This document shows, one piece after another, positions 48,814 to 55,678 of a stretch of DNA of 64,000 bases; position 1 is the first letter of the stretch; each line of letters starts with the position of its first letter. Under the pieces are notes generated by a model. That model had not been told where the DNA came from and did not search any database. It worked only from the letters and a program-made list of their open reading frames with translations. Made by a program: the position numbers and the translations under genes. Source of the stretch: an uncultured Collinsella sp. (GTDB taxonomy: Bacteria > Actinomycetota > Coriobacteriia > Coriobacteriales > Coriobacteriaceae); NCBI GenBank assembly GCA_900545445.1, contig UQZH01000001.1, positions 1-64,000 on the forward strand, given 5' to 3'.

Positions 48814-49520
48814 AAATCCTTGCCATAGCCGATACCGAAGAGCGATGCCTTTGGGAGTGCTTTCGAAAAGAACGCTTTGAGGGTGTCGACCTGATTTTGT
48901 CCGCTGGTGATCTGGACCCGGACTATCTTGAGTTTTTGGTCACGGTCATCAACAGACCGCTCATCTACGTGCGAGGCAATCACGATGACCGCTATGCGCG
49001 TCATGCTCCGGGCGGCTGTATCTGTGTCGAAGACACCGTGTACGTTTATCGCGGCGTCCGCATTGCGGGGCTTGGCGGCTCCATGCGCTATCGAGATGGC
49101 GCCAACATGTACACCGAGCGCGAGATGGCCAAGCGCGTGCGCAAGCTGTCTCGTAAAGTGAGGATGGTCGGCGGCTGCGACATCTTGCTCACCCATGCGC
49201 CCGCCGCCGGCGTGGGCGATCTGGACGATCTACCGCATCGAGGATTCGAATGCTTTAACACAGCGCTCGAGTCCTGGAATCCCGACTACATGGTGCACGG
49301 GCATGTGCACCAATGCTATGGTCGCGACTTTCAACGCGAACGTCAGCACGCATGCGGGGCAACGATCATCAACGCCTGCGGCTATACGCAGTTTGAGCTG
49401 GACGAAGCGCGCTACCCCATCCGTGGCTGGCAGGCAGCCTGGCTCAATTCGCAAACCATGCGTCGCGAACTCAAGCGCCACGAGGCTATCGAGTCCTCAA
49501 CCGCTAGAACACCCTGGTAA
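48810..49520 (+). CDS. Metallophosphoesterase, calcineurin-like
   Basis: A 236-residue phosphoesterase with a two-metal active site: Asp in ADTEER (residue 8; the usual DxH is DTE here), GDLD (33-36), GNHDD (56-60), THAP and HGHVH. The missing His in the first motif is a departure from the family's D-x-H. It overlaps the BMP-domain gene by ATGA, so the two are translated together and probably act together. The substrate may be a nucleotide or a cyclic nucleotide, by inference. It ends in a strong terminator. Confidence 0.88.
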   Translation: MKILAIADTEERCLWECFRKERFEGVDLILSAGDLDPDYLEFLVTVINRPLIYVRGNHDDRYARHAPGGCICVEDTVYVYRGVRIAGLGGSMRYRDGANMYTEREMAKRVRKLSRKVRMVGGCDILLTHAPAAGVGDLDDLPHRGFECFNTALESWNPDYMVHGHVHQCYGRDFQRERQHACGATIINACGYTQFELDEARYPIRGWQAAWLNSQTMRRELKRHEAIESSTARTPW

Positions 49521-49559
49521 CCACCTTAAAGGGGGCACTGTCCCCTTTAAGGTGGTTTT
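49518..49559 (+). terminator. Terminator after the metallophosphoesterase gene
   Basis: AACCACCTTAAAGGGG pairs with CCCCTTTAAGGTGGTT, then TTTG. It begins at the stop codon and shares the layout of the terminators at 45757 and 46803. Confidence 0.85.
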
Positions 49560-49567
49560 GACGCGAA

Positions 49568-49611
49568 AGCAAGAAACCCGGTCCTGCACGAGACAGAACC
49601 GGGTTTCTTTA
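49568..49611 (-). terminator. Terminator after rplA
   Basis: AGAAACCCGGT pairs with ACCGGGTTTCT around a 17-base loop region; the T-run lies on the minus side. It is 35 bases beyond the rplA stop. Confidence 0.8.
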
Positions 49612-49645
49612 GCAATGCTTGCTTTGCTCAGGCAGTAACCGTTAG

Positions 49646-50353
49646 TTACTCAGCCAAGAAGTCACGCTGGATAGCGGGATCGACCTTGACGCCAGGGCCC
49701 ATGGTGGAAGACACGGAGATGGACTTAACGTACTTGCCCTTAGCAGAAGCGGGCTTGACGCGCAGGATCTCGGTGTACAGGGCAGCGTAGTTCTCGACGA
49801 GCTGCTGCTCGGAGAAGGACTTCTTGCCCAGGGGCACGTGGCAGATGCCGTAGCGGTCGGCGCGATACTCAACGCGGCCGGCCTTGAGCTCGGAGACCAT
49901 CTTGGCGACGTCCATGGTCACGGTGCCGAGCTTAGGGTTCGGCATGAGGCCACGGGGACCAAGGATCTTACCGATGCGGCCAACCTTGGCCATCATGTTC
50001 GGCGTAGCGATAGCGGCGTCGAAGTTGATCTCGCCCTTCTGGATCTGGGCGACGAGCTCGTCGGAACCGATGATGTCGGCGCCGGCAGCCTCGGCCTCGC
50101 GGGCCTTCTCGCCCTCGGCGAAGACGGCAACACGAATGGTCTTGCCGGTGCCGTGGGGCAGGGAGATGGAGCCGCGGATGTTCTGGTCGGCCTTACGAGT
50201 ATCGACGCCCAGACGGAAGTGGGCCTCGACGGTCTCGTCGAACTTGGCGGTGTCGAGCTCCTTGATGAGCTTGGCAGCCTGAAGGGGGGTGTAGAGCGTG
50301 GCGCGGTCGATCTTCTCGGCAGCGGCGTTATAGCTCTTACCATGCTTAGCCAT
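49646..50353 (-). CDS. rplA: 50S ribosomal protein L1
   Basis: A 235-residue L1, from ATG 50353 (MAKHGKSYN), seven bases after AGGAGGT. The KILGPRGLMPNPKLGTVT segment is the L1 signature. It forms the mobile L1 stalk at the ribosomal E site and in many bacteria represses its own rplKA mRNA. It follows rplK by about 117 bases. The rplJ-rplL pair, next in most genomes, is 20 kb away here. Confidence 0.97.
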   Translation of the reverse strand: MAKHGKSYNAAAEKIDRATLYTPLQAAKLIKELDTAKFDETVEAHFRLGVDTRKADQNIRGSISLPHGTGKTIRVAVFAEGEKAREAEAAGADIIGSDELVAQIQKGEINFDAAIATPNMMAKVGRIGKILGPRGLMPNPKLGTVTMDVAKMVSELKAGRVEYRADRYGICHVPLGKKSFSEQQLVENYAALYTEILRVKPASAKGKYVKSISVSSTMGPGVKVDPAIQRDFLAE

Positions 50354-50470
50354 GTGCATTACCTCCTGTGGTTAAACGGGCGCGAGCCCTCCCACATCGT
50401 ATCGTGTGCCCTATTGCACACATTTAACGGGCGCCCCGGTTGGAGCACCCGTCGTTACCAAAAGAAATCG

Positions 50471-50899
50471 CTACTCAGCGATGGTGACGCCCATGGAACG
50501 GGCGGTACCGGCGATGATCTTCTTGGCGGCGTCAATGTCGTTGGCATTGAGGTCCGGCATCTTGATCTCAGCGATCTTGGTGAGCTGCTCCTGGGAGAGC
50601 TGACCAACCTTGTCGGCCTGGGGCTTAGCGGAACCAGACTTGAGGTTCAGCTCCTTCTTGATGAGGTGAGCCGCCGGCGGGGTCTTGGTGATGAAGGAGA
50701 AGGACTTATCCTCGAAGACAGTGATCTCAACGGGGATGATGTCGCCCTTCTTGTCCTGCGTCTCGGCGTTAAAGGCCTGGCAGAACTGCATGATGTTCAC
50801 GCCAGCTGCGCCCAGGGCGGGGCCGACGGGAGGAGCGGGGTTAGCTGCACCAGCAGGAATCTGGAGCTTAATGACGTTGGCAACCTTCTTCTCAGCCAT
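50471..50899 (-). CDS. rplK: 50S ribosomal protein L11
   Basis: A 142-residue L11, from ATG 50899 (MAEKKVANVIKLQIPAG) after AAAGGA. The thiostrepton-loop prolines PAPPVGPALG are intact, and GSGSAKPQ/KPQADKVGQL and the C-terminal GTARSMG helix are typical. It binds the GTPase centre of 23S rRNA. It is read between nusG and rplA. Confidence 0.97.
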   Translation of the reverse strand: MAEKKVANVIKLQIPAGAANPAPPVGPALGAAGVNIMQFCQAFNAETQDKKGDIIPVEITVFEDKSFSFITKTPPAAHLIKKELNLKSGSAKPQADKVGQLSQEQLTKIAEIKMPDLNANDIDAAKKIIAGTARSMGVTIAE

Positions 50900-51019
50900 G
50901 GTCATTCCTTTCGAATCACGAGTGTGAAGTACTTGCTATATCGTAAGCACGCACGTGTTAGAAGCACTCCTGAGATGAGCAGTCACAGAAGAAGCACGCT
51001 CGCGCGAACGGACGAAAAC

Positions 51020-51556
51020 TTAAGCGATGACAGCGACCTGGTTAAAGTCGAGCTCGACCGGCGTCTCACGGCCAAAGATCATCAGGGTGACCTTCAGCTT
51101 GCCTGCCTCGGTGTTAACCTCGGAGACCTTGCCATCAAAGTCGGTAAGCGGGCCATCAGTGACGCGGACGGACGTGCCGACTTCAATATCAACCGAGGTG
51201 CGCTTGGGCGAATCGCCCTTACCGGGACGACGAGTCATCTTATTGTACTCGTCGCGGGAAAGCGGAGCGGGCTTGCCATTGCCGCCCAGGAAACCAGTGA
51301 CACCGGGCGTGTTGCGAACACACGTCCACGCATCGTCATCCATCTCCATGCGAACCAGGACATAACCCGGGAAGATCTTGGAATCCTTGGTCTCGCGCTT
51401 GCCACCCTCTTTGATCTCGGTGACGCGCTCCATAGGAATCTCGATATCAAAGATACGGTCCTGCATGCCCATGGTCTCGATGCGATGCTCGAGATCGGAC
51501 TTAACACGGTTCTCGTATCCAGAGTAAGTGTGAACGACGTACCAACGCTTAGACAT
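51020..51556 (-). CDS. nusG: Transcription termination/antitermination protein NusG
   Basis: A 178-residue NusG. The N-terminal NGN domain (SKRWYVVHTYSGYENRVKSDLEHRI) binds RNA polymerase. The KOW domain (VRVTDGPLTDFDGKVSEVNTEAGKLKVTLMIFGRETPVELDFNQV) contacts Rho or S10. The start is ATG 51556. It is three bases after secE, in the usual secE-nusG-rplK order. Confidence 0.97.
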   Translation of the reverse strand: MSKRWYVVHTYSGYENRVKSDLEHRIETMGMQDRIFDIEIPMERVTEIKEGGKRETKDSKIFPGYVLVRMEMDDDAWTCVRNTPGVTGFLGGNGKPAPLSRDEYNKMTRRPGKGDSPKRTSVDIEVGTSVRVTDGPLTDFDGKVSEVNTEAGKLKVTLMIFGRETPVELDFNQVAVIA

Positions 51557-51559
51557 GGT

Positions 51560-51898
51560 TTAGCCCCTCAATCCAGAGAACAGAGCAAGAGCCTCGCCAA
51601 AGCCAGCATCGAGCAGAGCGATGACGACGCCGACGACGATCAGAGAAGCGCAAACGACGACCGAGTAGTTCACGAGCTCCTTCTTATCGGGCCACGTGAC
51701 ACGCTTCATCTCGGACTTCACCGAAGCGAAATACTTCTTGGTGCGGGCGAAGAAACCAGGCTTCTCGTTCTTCTTGGACTTCGCAGCCTTCTCGTTCTTC
51801 TTGGCAACGGCCTTCTTGGCCTCAACCTTGGAGTTGGCGGCAGCGTTGTTGGCAGGTGCCGGCTGCTGAGCCTTCTTCTTGTTCTTCTTGTTGGCCAT
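51560..51898 (-). CDS. secE: Preprotein translocase subunit SecE
   Basis: A 112-residue single-helix SecE. The N-terminal half (1-55) is Lys/Ala/Asn-rich and low-complexity, a common feature in this group. The conserved part is KYFASVKSEMKRVTWPDKKELVNYSVVVCASLIVVGVVIALLD, with the amphipathic helix and one membrane helix. It stabilises SecY in the translocon. The start is ATG 51898 after GGAGG. It lies directly before nusG. Confidence 0.93.
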   Translation of the reverse strand: MANKKNKKKAQQPAPANNAAANSKVEAKKAVAKKNEKAAKSKKNEKPGFFARTKKYFASVKSEMKRVTWPDKKELVNYSVVVCASLIVVGVVIALLDAGFGEALALFSGLRG

Positions 51899-51974
51899 TT
51901 GGGTTACCTCCGCGCAATGCGCTTATACATGAGTAAACCGTAAGCCCCCAATTGGGAGCTTACGGAATAATGAC

Positions 51975-52050
51975 TGGCACGCCAGGAAGGACTCGAACCC
52001 TCAACACTCGGTTTTGGAGACCGATGCTCTACCAATTGAACTACTGGCGT
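51975..52050 (-). tRNA. trnW: tRNA-Trp (CCA anticodon)
   Basis: 76 bases including encoded CCA. The acceptor ACGCCAG pairs with CTGGCGT, the D arm has GTTCAATTGGTAGAGC, the anticodon loop is CTCCAAA with anticodon CCA, and the T arm is GAGGGTTCGAGTCCTTC. Discriminator G is as expected for tRNA-Trp. It lies between rpmG and secE. Confidence 0.96.
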
Positions 52051-52063
52051 ATGTGACTAGAGA

Positions 52064-52213
52064 CTAGCGAGTCTCTTTGTGCAGCGTGTGGTGACGGCAC
52101 CAGGGGCAATACTTCTTGATCTCCATACGATCAGGCATGTTCGACTTGTTCTTGGTGGTCGTATAGTTGCGGCGCTTGCACTCAGTGCACGCAAGAGTAA
52201 CTAGAGTACGCAT
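52064..52213 (-). CDS. rpmG: 50S ribosomal protein L33
   Basis: A 49-residue L33 too short for most ORF cut-offs, reading MRTLVTLACTECKRRNY and ending in KKYCPWCRHHTLHKETR. The two CxxC pairs (CTEC and CPWC) make this the zinc-binding form. The start is ATG 52213 and the stop is TAG at 52064. It sits between tuf and tRNA-Trp and has its own strong promoter. No zinc-free paralogue is seen in the window. Confidence 0.95.
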   Translation of the reverse strand: MRTLVTLACTECKRRNYTTTKNKSNMPDRMEIKKYCPWCRHHTLHKETR

Positions 52214-52258
52214 TTATCCTGAACCTTTCATTTCCGCCCCGTACGGGCACGAGTTGGT

Positions 52259-52288
52259 ACTTTATCAGCTCTACGTAAGTGCTGTCAA
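52259..52288 (-). promoter_or_regulatory. Promoter of rpmG-tRNA-Trp-secE-nusG
   Basis: -35 TTGACA (52288-52283), 18-base spacer, -10 TAAAGT (52264-52259) on the minus strand, about 46 bases before rpmG. Confidence 0.75.
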
Positions 52289-52432
52289 TGAAAACCTCGA
52301 ATCAATTGGTTCTCGCTGGATCCATTCATATTTGGAACACATCAATGAAGCCAGCGAGATCTAATCGATCCCTCACGCTCGGCTTAAGAGCGAGCGAAGC
52401 GCAATCGTCAGGGAACAAGCCCCGCGTAGAAA

Positions 52433-52463
52433 AGAACCCGGCACCCTATAAGTGCCGGGTTCT
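52433..52463 (-). terminator. Terminator after tuf
   Basis: AGAACCCGGCAC pairs with GTGCCGGGTTCT around a seven-base loop, followed on the minus strand by TTTTC. Confidence 0.85.
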
Positions 52464-52492
52464 CTCTAAGTCAGCTATATCAAAGAGCTAAT

Positions 52493-53683
52493 TTACTCAA
52501 TGATCGTGGAGACGATGCCCGAACCGACGGTGTGGCCACCCTCGCGGATAGCGAAGCGCAGGCCCTCCTCCATGGCGATCGGGTGAATGAGGTCGCCCTC
52601 GATGGTGATGTGGTCACCAGGCATAGCCATCTCGGTGCCCTCGGGCAGCTTGACCGTACCGGTAACATCGGTGGTACGGAAGTAGAACTGAGGACGATAA
52701 CCATCGAAGAACGGGGTGTGACGGCCGCCCTCCTCCTTGGTCAGAACGTAGATCTCGCCGGTGAACTTGGTGTGCGGGGTAACCGAACCGGGCTTGCAGA
52801 GAACCTGGCCGCGCTCGATGTCCTCGCGCTTGATGCCGCGGAGCAGCAGACCGACGTTGTCGCCAGCCTCGCAGAAGTCCATGGACTTACGGAACATCTC
52901 GATACCGGTAACGACGGTGTTCTGGGTATCCTTGATGCCGACGATCTCGACGGGCTCGTTGAGCTTGAGCTCACCGCGCTCAACACGACCGGTAGCAACG
53001 GTACCACGGCCGGAGATGGTCATAACGTCCTCAACGGCCATCAGGAAGGGGAGGTCGTTGTTACGAGCAGGCGTCGGGATGTACTCGTCGACAGCCTTCA
53101 TGAGCTCGCGGATAGCGTCCATCCACTTGGCGTCGCCCTCGAGAGCGCCCAGAGCGGAACCGCGGATGACGGGGATATCGTCGCCGGGGAAATCGTACTC
53201 GGAGAGGAGCTCACGGGTCTCCATCTCGACGAGGTCGATGAGCTCGTCATCGTCGACCATGTCGCACTTGTTCAGGAAGACGACGATGTAGGGAACGCCG
53301 ACCTGACGGGCGAGCAGGATGTGCTCGCGAGTCTGAGCCATGGGGCCGTCGGTAGCGGCGATGACCAGGATAGCGCCGTCCATCTGAGCAGCGCCGGAGA
53401 TCATGTTCTTGACGTAGTCAGCGTGGCCCGGGCAGTCAACGTGAGCGTAGTGACGGGCAGCAGTCTCGTACTCAACGTGGGAGACGGAGATCGTAATGCC
53501 GCGCTCGCGCTCCTCGGGAGCCTTGTCGATGTTCTCGAACGCAGTGAAGTCAGCCTTGCAGCCCTCGGTCTCAGAGAGAACCTTGGTGATGGCGGCGGTC
53601 AGCGTGGTCTTGCCGTGGTCGACGTGACCAATGGTGCCGATGTTAACATGCGGCTTAGTGCGCTCAAACTTCTCTTTGGCCAT
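52493..53683 (-). CDS. tuf: Translation elongation factor Tu
   Basis: A 396-residue GTPase that brings aminoacyl-tRNA to the ribosome. GHVDHGKTTLT is at about residues 18-28, DCPGHADYVKNM and NKCDMVDD follow, and domains II and III are complete. Codon use is very even and GC-ending, as expected for one of the most highly expressed genes. It follows three tRNA genes from a promoter at 54.09-54.12 kb, the tRNA-tufB arrangement also known from E. coli. Confidence 0.98.
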   Translation of the reverse strand: MAKEKFERTKPHVNIGTIGHVDHGKTTLTAAITKVLSETEGCKADFTAFENIDKAPEERERGITISVSHVEYETAARHYAHVDCPGHADYVKNMISGAAQMDGAILVIAATDGPMAQTREHILLARQVGVPYIVVFLNKCDMVDDDELIDLVEMETRELLSEYDFPGDDIPVIRGSALGALEGDAKWMDAIRELMKAVDEYIPTPARNNDLPFLMAVEDVMTISGRGTVATGRVERGELKLNEPVEIVGIKDTQNTVVTGIEMFRKSMDFCEAGDNVGLLLRGIKREDIERGQVLCKPGSVTPHTKFTGEIYVLTKEEGGRHTPFFDGYRPQFYFRTTDVTGTVKLPEGTEMAMPGDHITIEGDLIHPIAMEEGLRFAIREGGHTVGSGIVSTIIE

Positions 53684-53779
53684 AAAGCCCTCCTCTTAAC
53701 AGGTCGTCCCCGGACGGGACTTTGCCTTTATACCATAGTGGCCTCTCAACATACTATTGAGAAGCCACCGTGTTACCTA

Positions 53780-53856
53780 TGGTAGCGGTGACTGGATTCG
53801 AACCAGTGACGCCACGGGTATGAACCGTGTGCTCTAACCAACTGAGCTACACCGCC
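53780..53856 (-). tRNA. trnM: tRNA-Met-type (CAT anticodon), probably elongator
   Basis: 77 bases with encoded CCA. Acceptor GGCGGTG pairs with CACCGCT (one G-U), the D arm is GCTCAGTTGGTTAGAGC, the anticodon loop is TTCATAC and the T arm is CTGGTTCGAATCCAG. The initiator features (C1-A72 mismatch, three G-C pairs at the anticodon) are absent. A lysidine-modified Ile2 tRNA cannot be fully ruled out. Confidence 0.93.
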
Positions 53857-53859
53857 GGA

Positions 53860-53935
53860 TGGAGCCTGCAACCAGACTTGAACTGGTGACCTCTTCGTTA
53901 CCAACGAAGTGCTCTACCGACTGAGCTATACAGGC
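53860..53935 (-). tRNA. trnT: tRNA-Thr (GGT anticodon)
   Basis: 76 bases with encoded CCA. Acceptor GCCTGTA, anticodon stem-loop CTTCGTTGGTAACGAAG with anticodon GGT, T arm CCAGTTCAAGTCTGG. It lies three bases from tRNA-Met and ten from tRNA-Tyr. Confidence 0.95.
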
Positions 53936-53945
53936 ACTTGACGGG

Positions 53946-54027
53946 TGGGAGCTATAGGATTCGAACCTATGTAGGCAGAGCCAACGGGTTTACAGCCCGT
54001 CCCCATTAACCACTCGGGCAAACTCCC
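53946..54027 (-). tRNA. trnY: tRNA-Tyr (GTA anticodon)
   Basis: 82 bases, with the long variable arm of class II tRNAs. Acceptor GGGAGTT pairs with AGCTCCC, discriminator A. The anticodon loop is CTGTAAA (GTA). The terminal CCA is not fully encoded (ACCC). It is the first gene after the tuf operon promoter. Confidence 0.94.
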
Positions 54028-54089
54028 AATCGTTCAAGTATCCGCAGGTTCTTTGGTCTTTTGGACCGCCGCCCCCGCGAACGAAAAAG

Positions 54090-54119
54090 ATAATACGATG
54101 CAACCTTGGGAGCTGTCAA
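54090..54119 (-). promoter_or_regulatory. Promoter of the tRNA-Tyr/Thr/Met-tuf operon
   Basis: -35 TTGACA (54119-54114), 18-base spacer and -10 TATTAT (54095-54090) on the minus strand, some 60 bases before tRNA-Tyr. It is the best consensus match in the window. Confidence 0.85.
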
Positions 54120-54334
54120 CGAAAACCTCTAGATACACGGTGCCGGGCGTATCTATGTACCTTTGACCTGCGTTTTTGTTGAGTTTAGATATGAAGGGCG
54201 GTGGATTTCGCTACGCTGGTGACATTTCCCAAGGGAACACTTTGGCACGGTGGAGTACGCCTACAGCATCGACCTTCGATAACGACCCTCTTGCACTATT
54301 ACATAGGTCGCGATCGGACTTTTCCGGCACGAAC
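54120..54334. other. Gap with no supported feature
   Basis: About 215 bases with lower GC than the neighbours. A 60-codon open frame (54176-54358 +) has no ribosome-binding site or protein-like pattern, so I do not call it. Confidence 0.4.
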
Positions 54335-54477
54335 GAGCGTGGATTTTCTCCCGTTTGAAATCGAGCGTGGATAATCTCCCTCTTTTAGCACGGCTTCGAA
54401 CCCAAAGTGGCAGATTATCCACGCTCATTCATTAGGCGGGAGATTTTCCACGCTCGCACGTCCAGAAATCCACGCTC
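54335..54477. repeat. Nested inverted repeats built on GAGCGTGGAT
   Basis: GAGCGTGGATTTTCTCCCG (54335-54353) and GAGCGTGGATAATCTCCC (54363-54380) face three reversed copies ending CCACGCTC (54411-54426, 54438-54455 and 54465-54477). The inner pair and outer pair are arranged as one inverted repeat of about 45 bases per arm with a 30-base centre. No coding capacity is seen. Role unknown. Confidence 0.75.
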
Positions 54478-54508
54478 AAGGTAAACGGCTGGGCCCGCTC
54501 CCGCTTTT

Positions 54509-54645
54509 GTCTCTATCTGTAACATTTAGAGAACATTTTCTCCCCTATCTGTTACAGATCGAGATGTTTCGCAGAGACCCTGGCTTACGTCTCATTCTGT
54601 AACAGTACGAACGGTTTTCCGCCCCTTCGTGTTACAGATCGAGAC
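54509..54645. repeat. Two tandem palindromic elements with TCTGTAACA/TGTTACAGA arms
   Basis: 54509-54565 and 54589-54645 have the same plan: GTCTC, then TCTGTAACA, an inner 20-25 bases with GAAC...TTTTC.CCCCT, then TGTTACAGATCGAGA. Arms are kept; the centre varies. They lie just past the 3' end of the gene at 54652, so they may also stop its transcription. Confidence 0.75.
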
Positions 54646-54651
54646 ACTTAT

Positions 54652-55554
54652 CTATTCTCGCCTTACATCCACGACATCTGCCCAGTCAATAACGTCGTAG
54701 TCATCATCGCTTCGCCAGACGACACACTTGGGTCGTGAATCCGCTTGGGCTGCATCGTCCCTCGCCACTTGTGGACGACTCGCAAAGAAGCGCCCAAGCT
54801 CAGCTCGCGGCAAGATAATCCCTTGCACGCTCCCGCCACCCGCAAGACACACACGCGCCCAGCGACCAGCCTTTTCATATAAGAGCCAATTGGCAACCTG
54901 CGAAGATCTGCCCTCAGGCACTTTATCCCCTGGAATATCAGGAACAAACATGGGGTCGACCTCCTCCAGTTGAGCAAAGCCCATCCCCTCCAAACGCGAA
55001 CCAAGTTTTTCCTTAGCGTAACCGCTCAGCTCGCGCTTGATCATGCCTGCAATACGCCGGGCCGTCCTACCATGGGGATCAAACCAGCTGCATCCGCGCT
55101 CATAGGCAGCCAGCGCATCCATAAGCACGTAGACCTCGCTCAAATTGAGCGGCAACGCCAGCGGGTGTACCGAAGACCTGAATTCGCCGCGATACCCAAA
55201 CTCCTCGGCTACGCACATGCCGCCGATACGCACGCCATCGCGAATCCTGGCACGGCGCTCCCCCACCGCGTTCTTGCTGCACAGCAAAACGTTATAGGCG
55301 ATGTCTTCCTGCGAACGCTCTTCGTGGGAAACGGTGAGCATAATCAGGTCTGCCTCTTCACCGCCAATAAAGGAATCCTTGAGCTCGTAGCCCTTCATGC
55401 CTTTGTTAGGCGGCTCAGCTGCAAGCAGCGCAAAAAGCTCGTGCACCTGATGGTAGAGCGCTAGGCGTCCCTCCAAATATGGACCATCGGGTCCATTTGC
55501 ATACGCCTTGATATGCATCCGCAAGGCCCCCGTGTCGACGGGCGCTACCGCCAT
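54652..55554 (-). CDS. Unknown protein, possible WYL-like regulator half
   Basis: A 300-residue soluble protein from ATG 55554 (MAVAPVDTGALRMHIKAYANGPDG). I do not recognise it. The middle (LPLNLSEVYVLMDALAAYERGCSWFDPHGRTARRIAGMIKREL) and the end (VVWRSDDDYDVIDWADVVDVRRE) weakly resemble the helical and terminal parts of WYL-type regulators. The frame stays open to 55710, but those 52 codons overlap the previous gene and do not look coding. The ATG overlaps a 34-codon frame (55545-55649) that has a ribosome-binding site, so either translation is coupled or one base has been gained or lost there. Confidence 0.5.
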   Translation of the reverse strand: MAVAPVDTGALRMHIKAYANGPDGPYLEGRLALYHQVHELFALLAAEPPNKGMKGYELKDSFIGGEEADLIMLTVSHEERSQEDIAYNVLLCSKNAVGERRARIRDGVRIGGMCVAEEFGYRGEFRSSVHPLALPLNLSEVYVLMDALAAYERGCSWFDPHGRTARRIAGMIKRELSGYAKEKLGSRLEGMGFAQLEEVDPMFVPDIPGDKVPEGRSSQVANWLLYEKAGRWARVCLAGGGSVQGIILPRAELGRFFASRPQVARDDAAQADSRPKCVVWRSDDDYDVIDWADVVDVRRE

Positions 55555-55649
55555 CTGGCTAATAGCATATCCCTCGCCTGGACGGGAATCATATCGTTGA
55601 GCTCGACCGCATCTGGCATGTTTCTTTTTATGTACTGTCCAAGCAGCAT
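55545..55649 (-). CDS. Possible 34-residue coupled ORF or frameshifted N-terminus
   Basis: ATG 55649, nine bases after AAAGGCGG, reads MLLGQYIKRNMPDAVELNDM and continues to ...QARDMLLARWR before TAG at 55545. Composition is more protein-like than the overlapping frame. It overlaps the start of the 54652 gene by ten bases. It could be the true N-terminus of that protein if a frameshift is present. Confidence 0.35.
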   Translation of the reverse strand: MLLGQYIKRNMPDAVELNDMIPVQARDMLLARWR

Positions 55650-55678
55650 TGGCGGCGCCCGCCTTTCTAATCTTTAAC

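Noticed and set aside
54176..54358. 60-codon plus-strand frame upstream of the tuf operon
   Set aside because: No ribosome-binding site, odd composition, overlaps the inverted repeat array.
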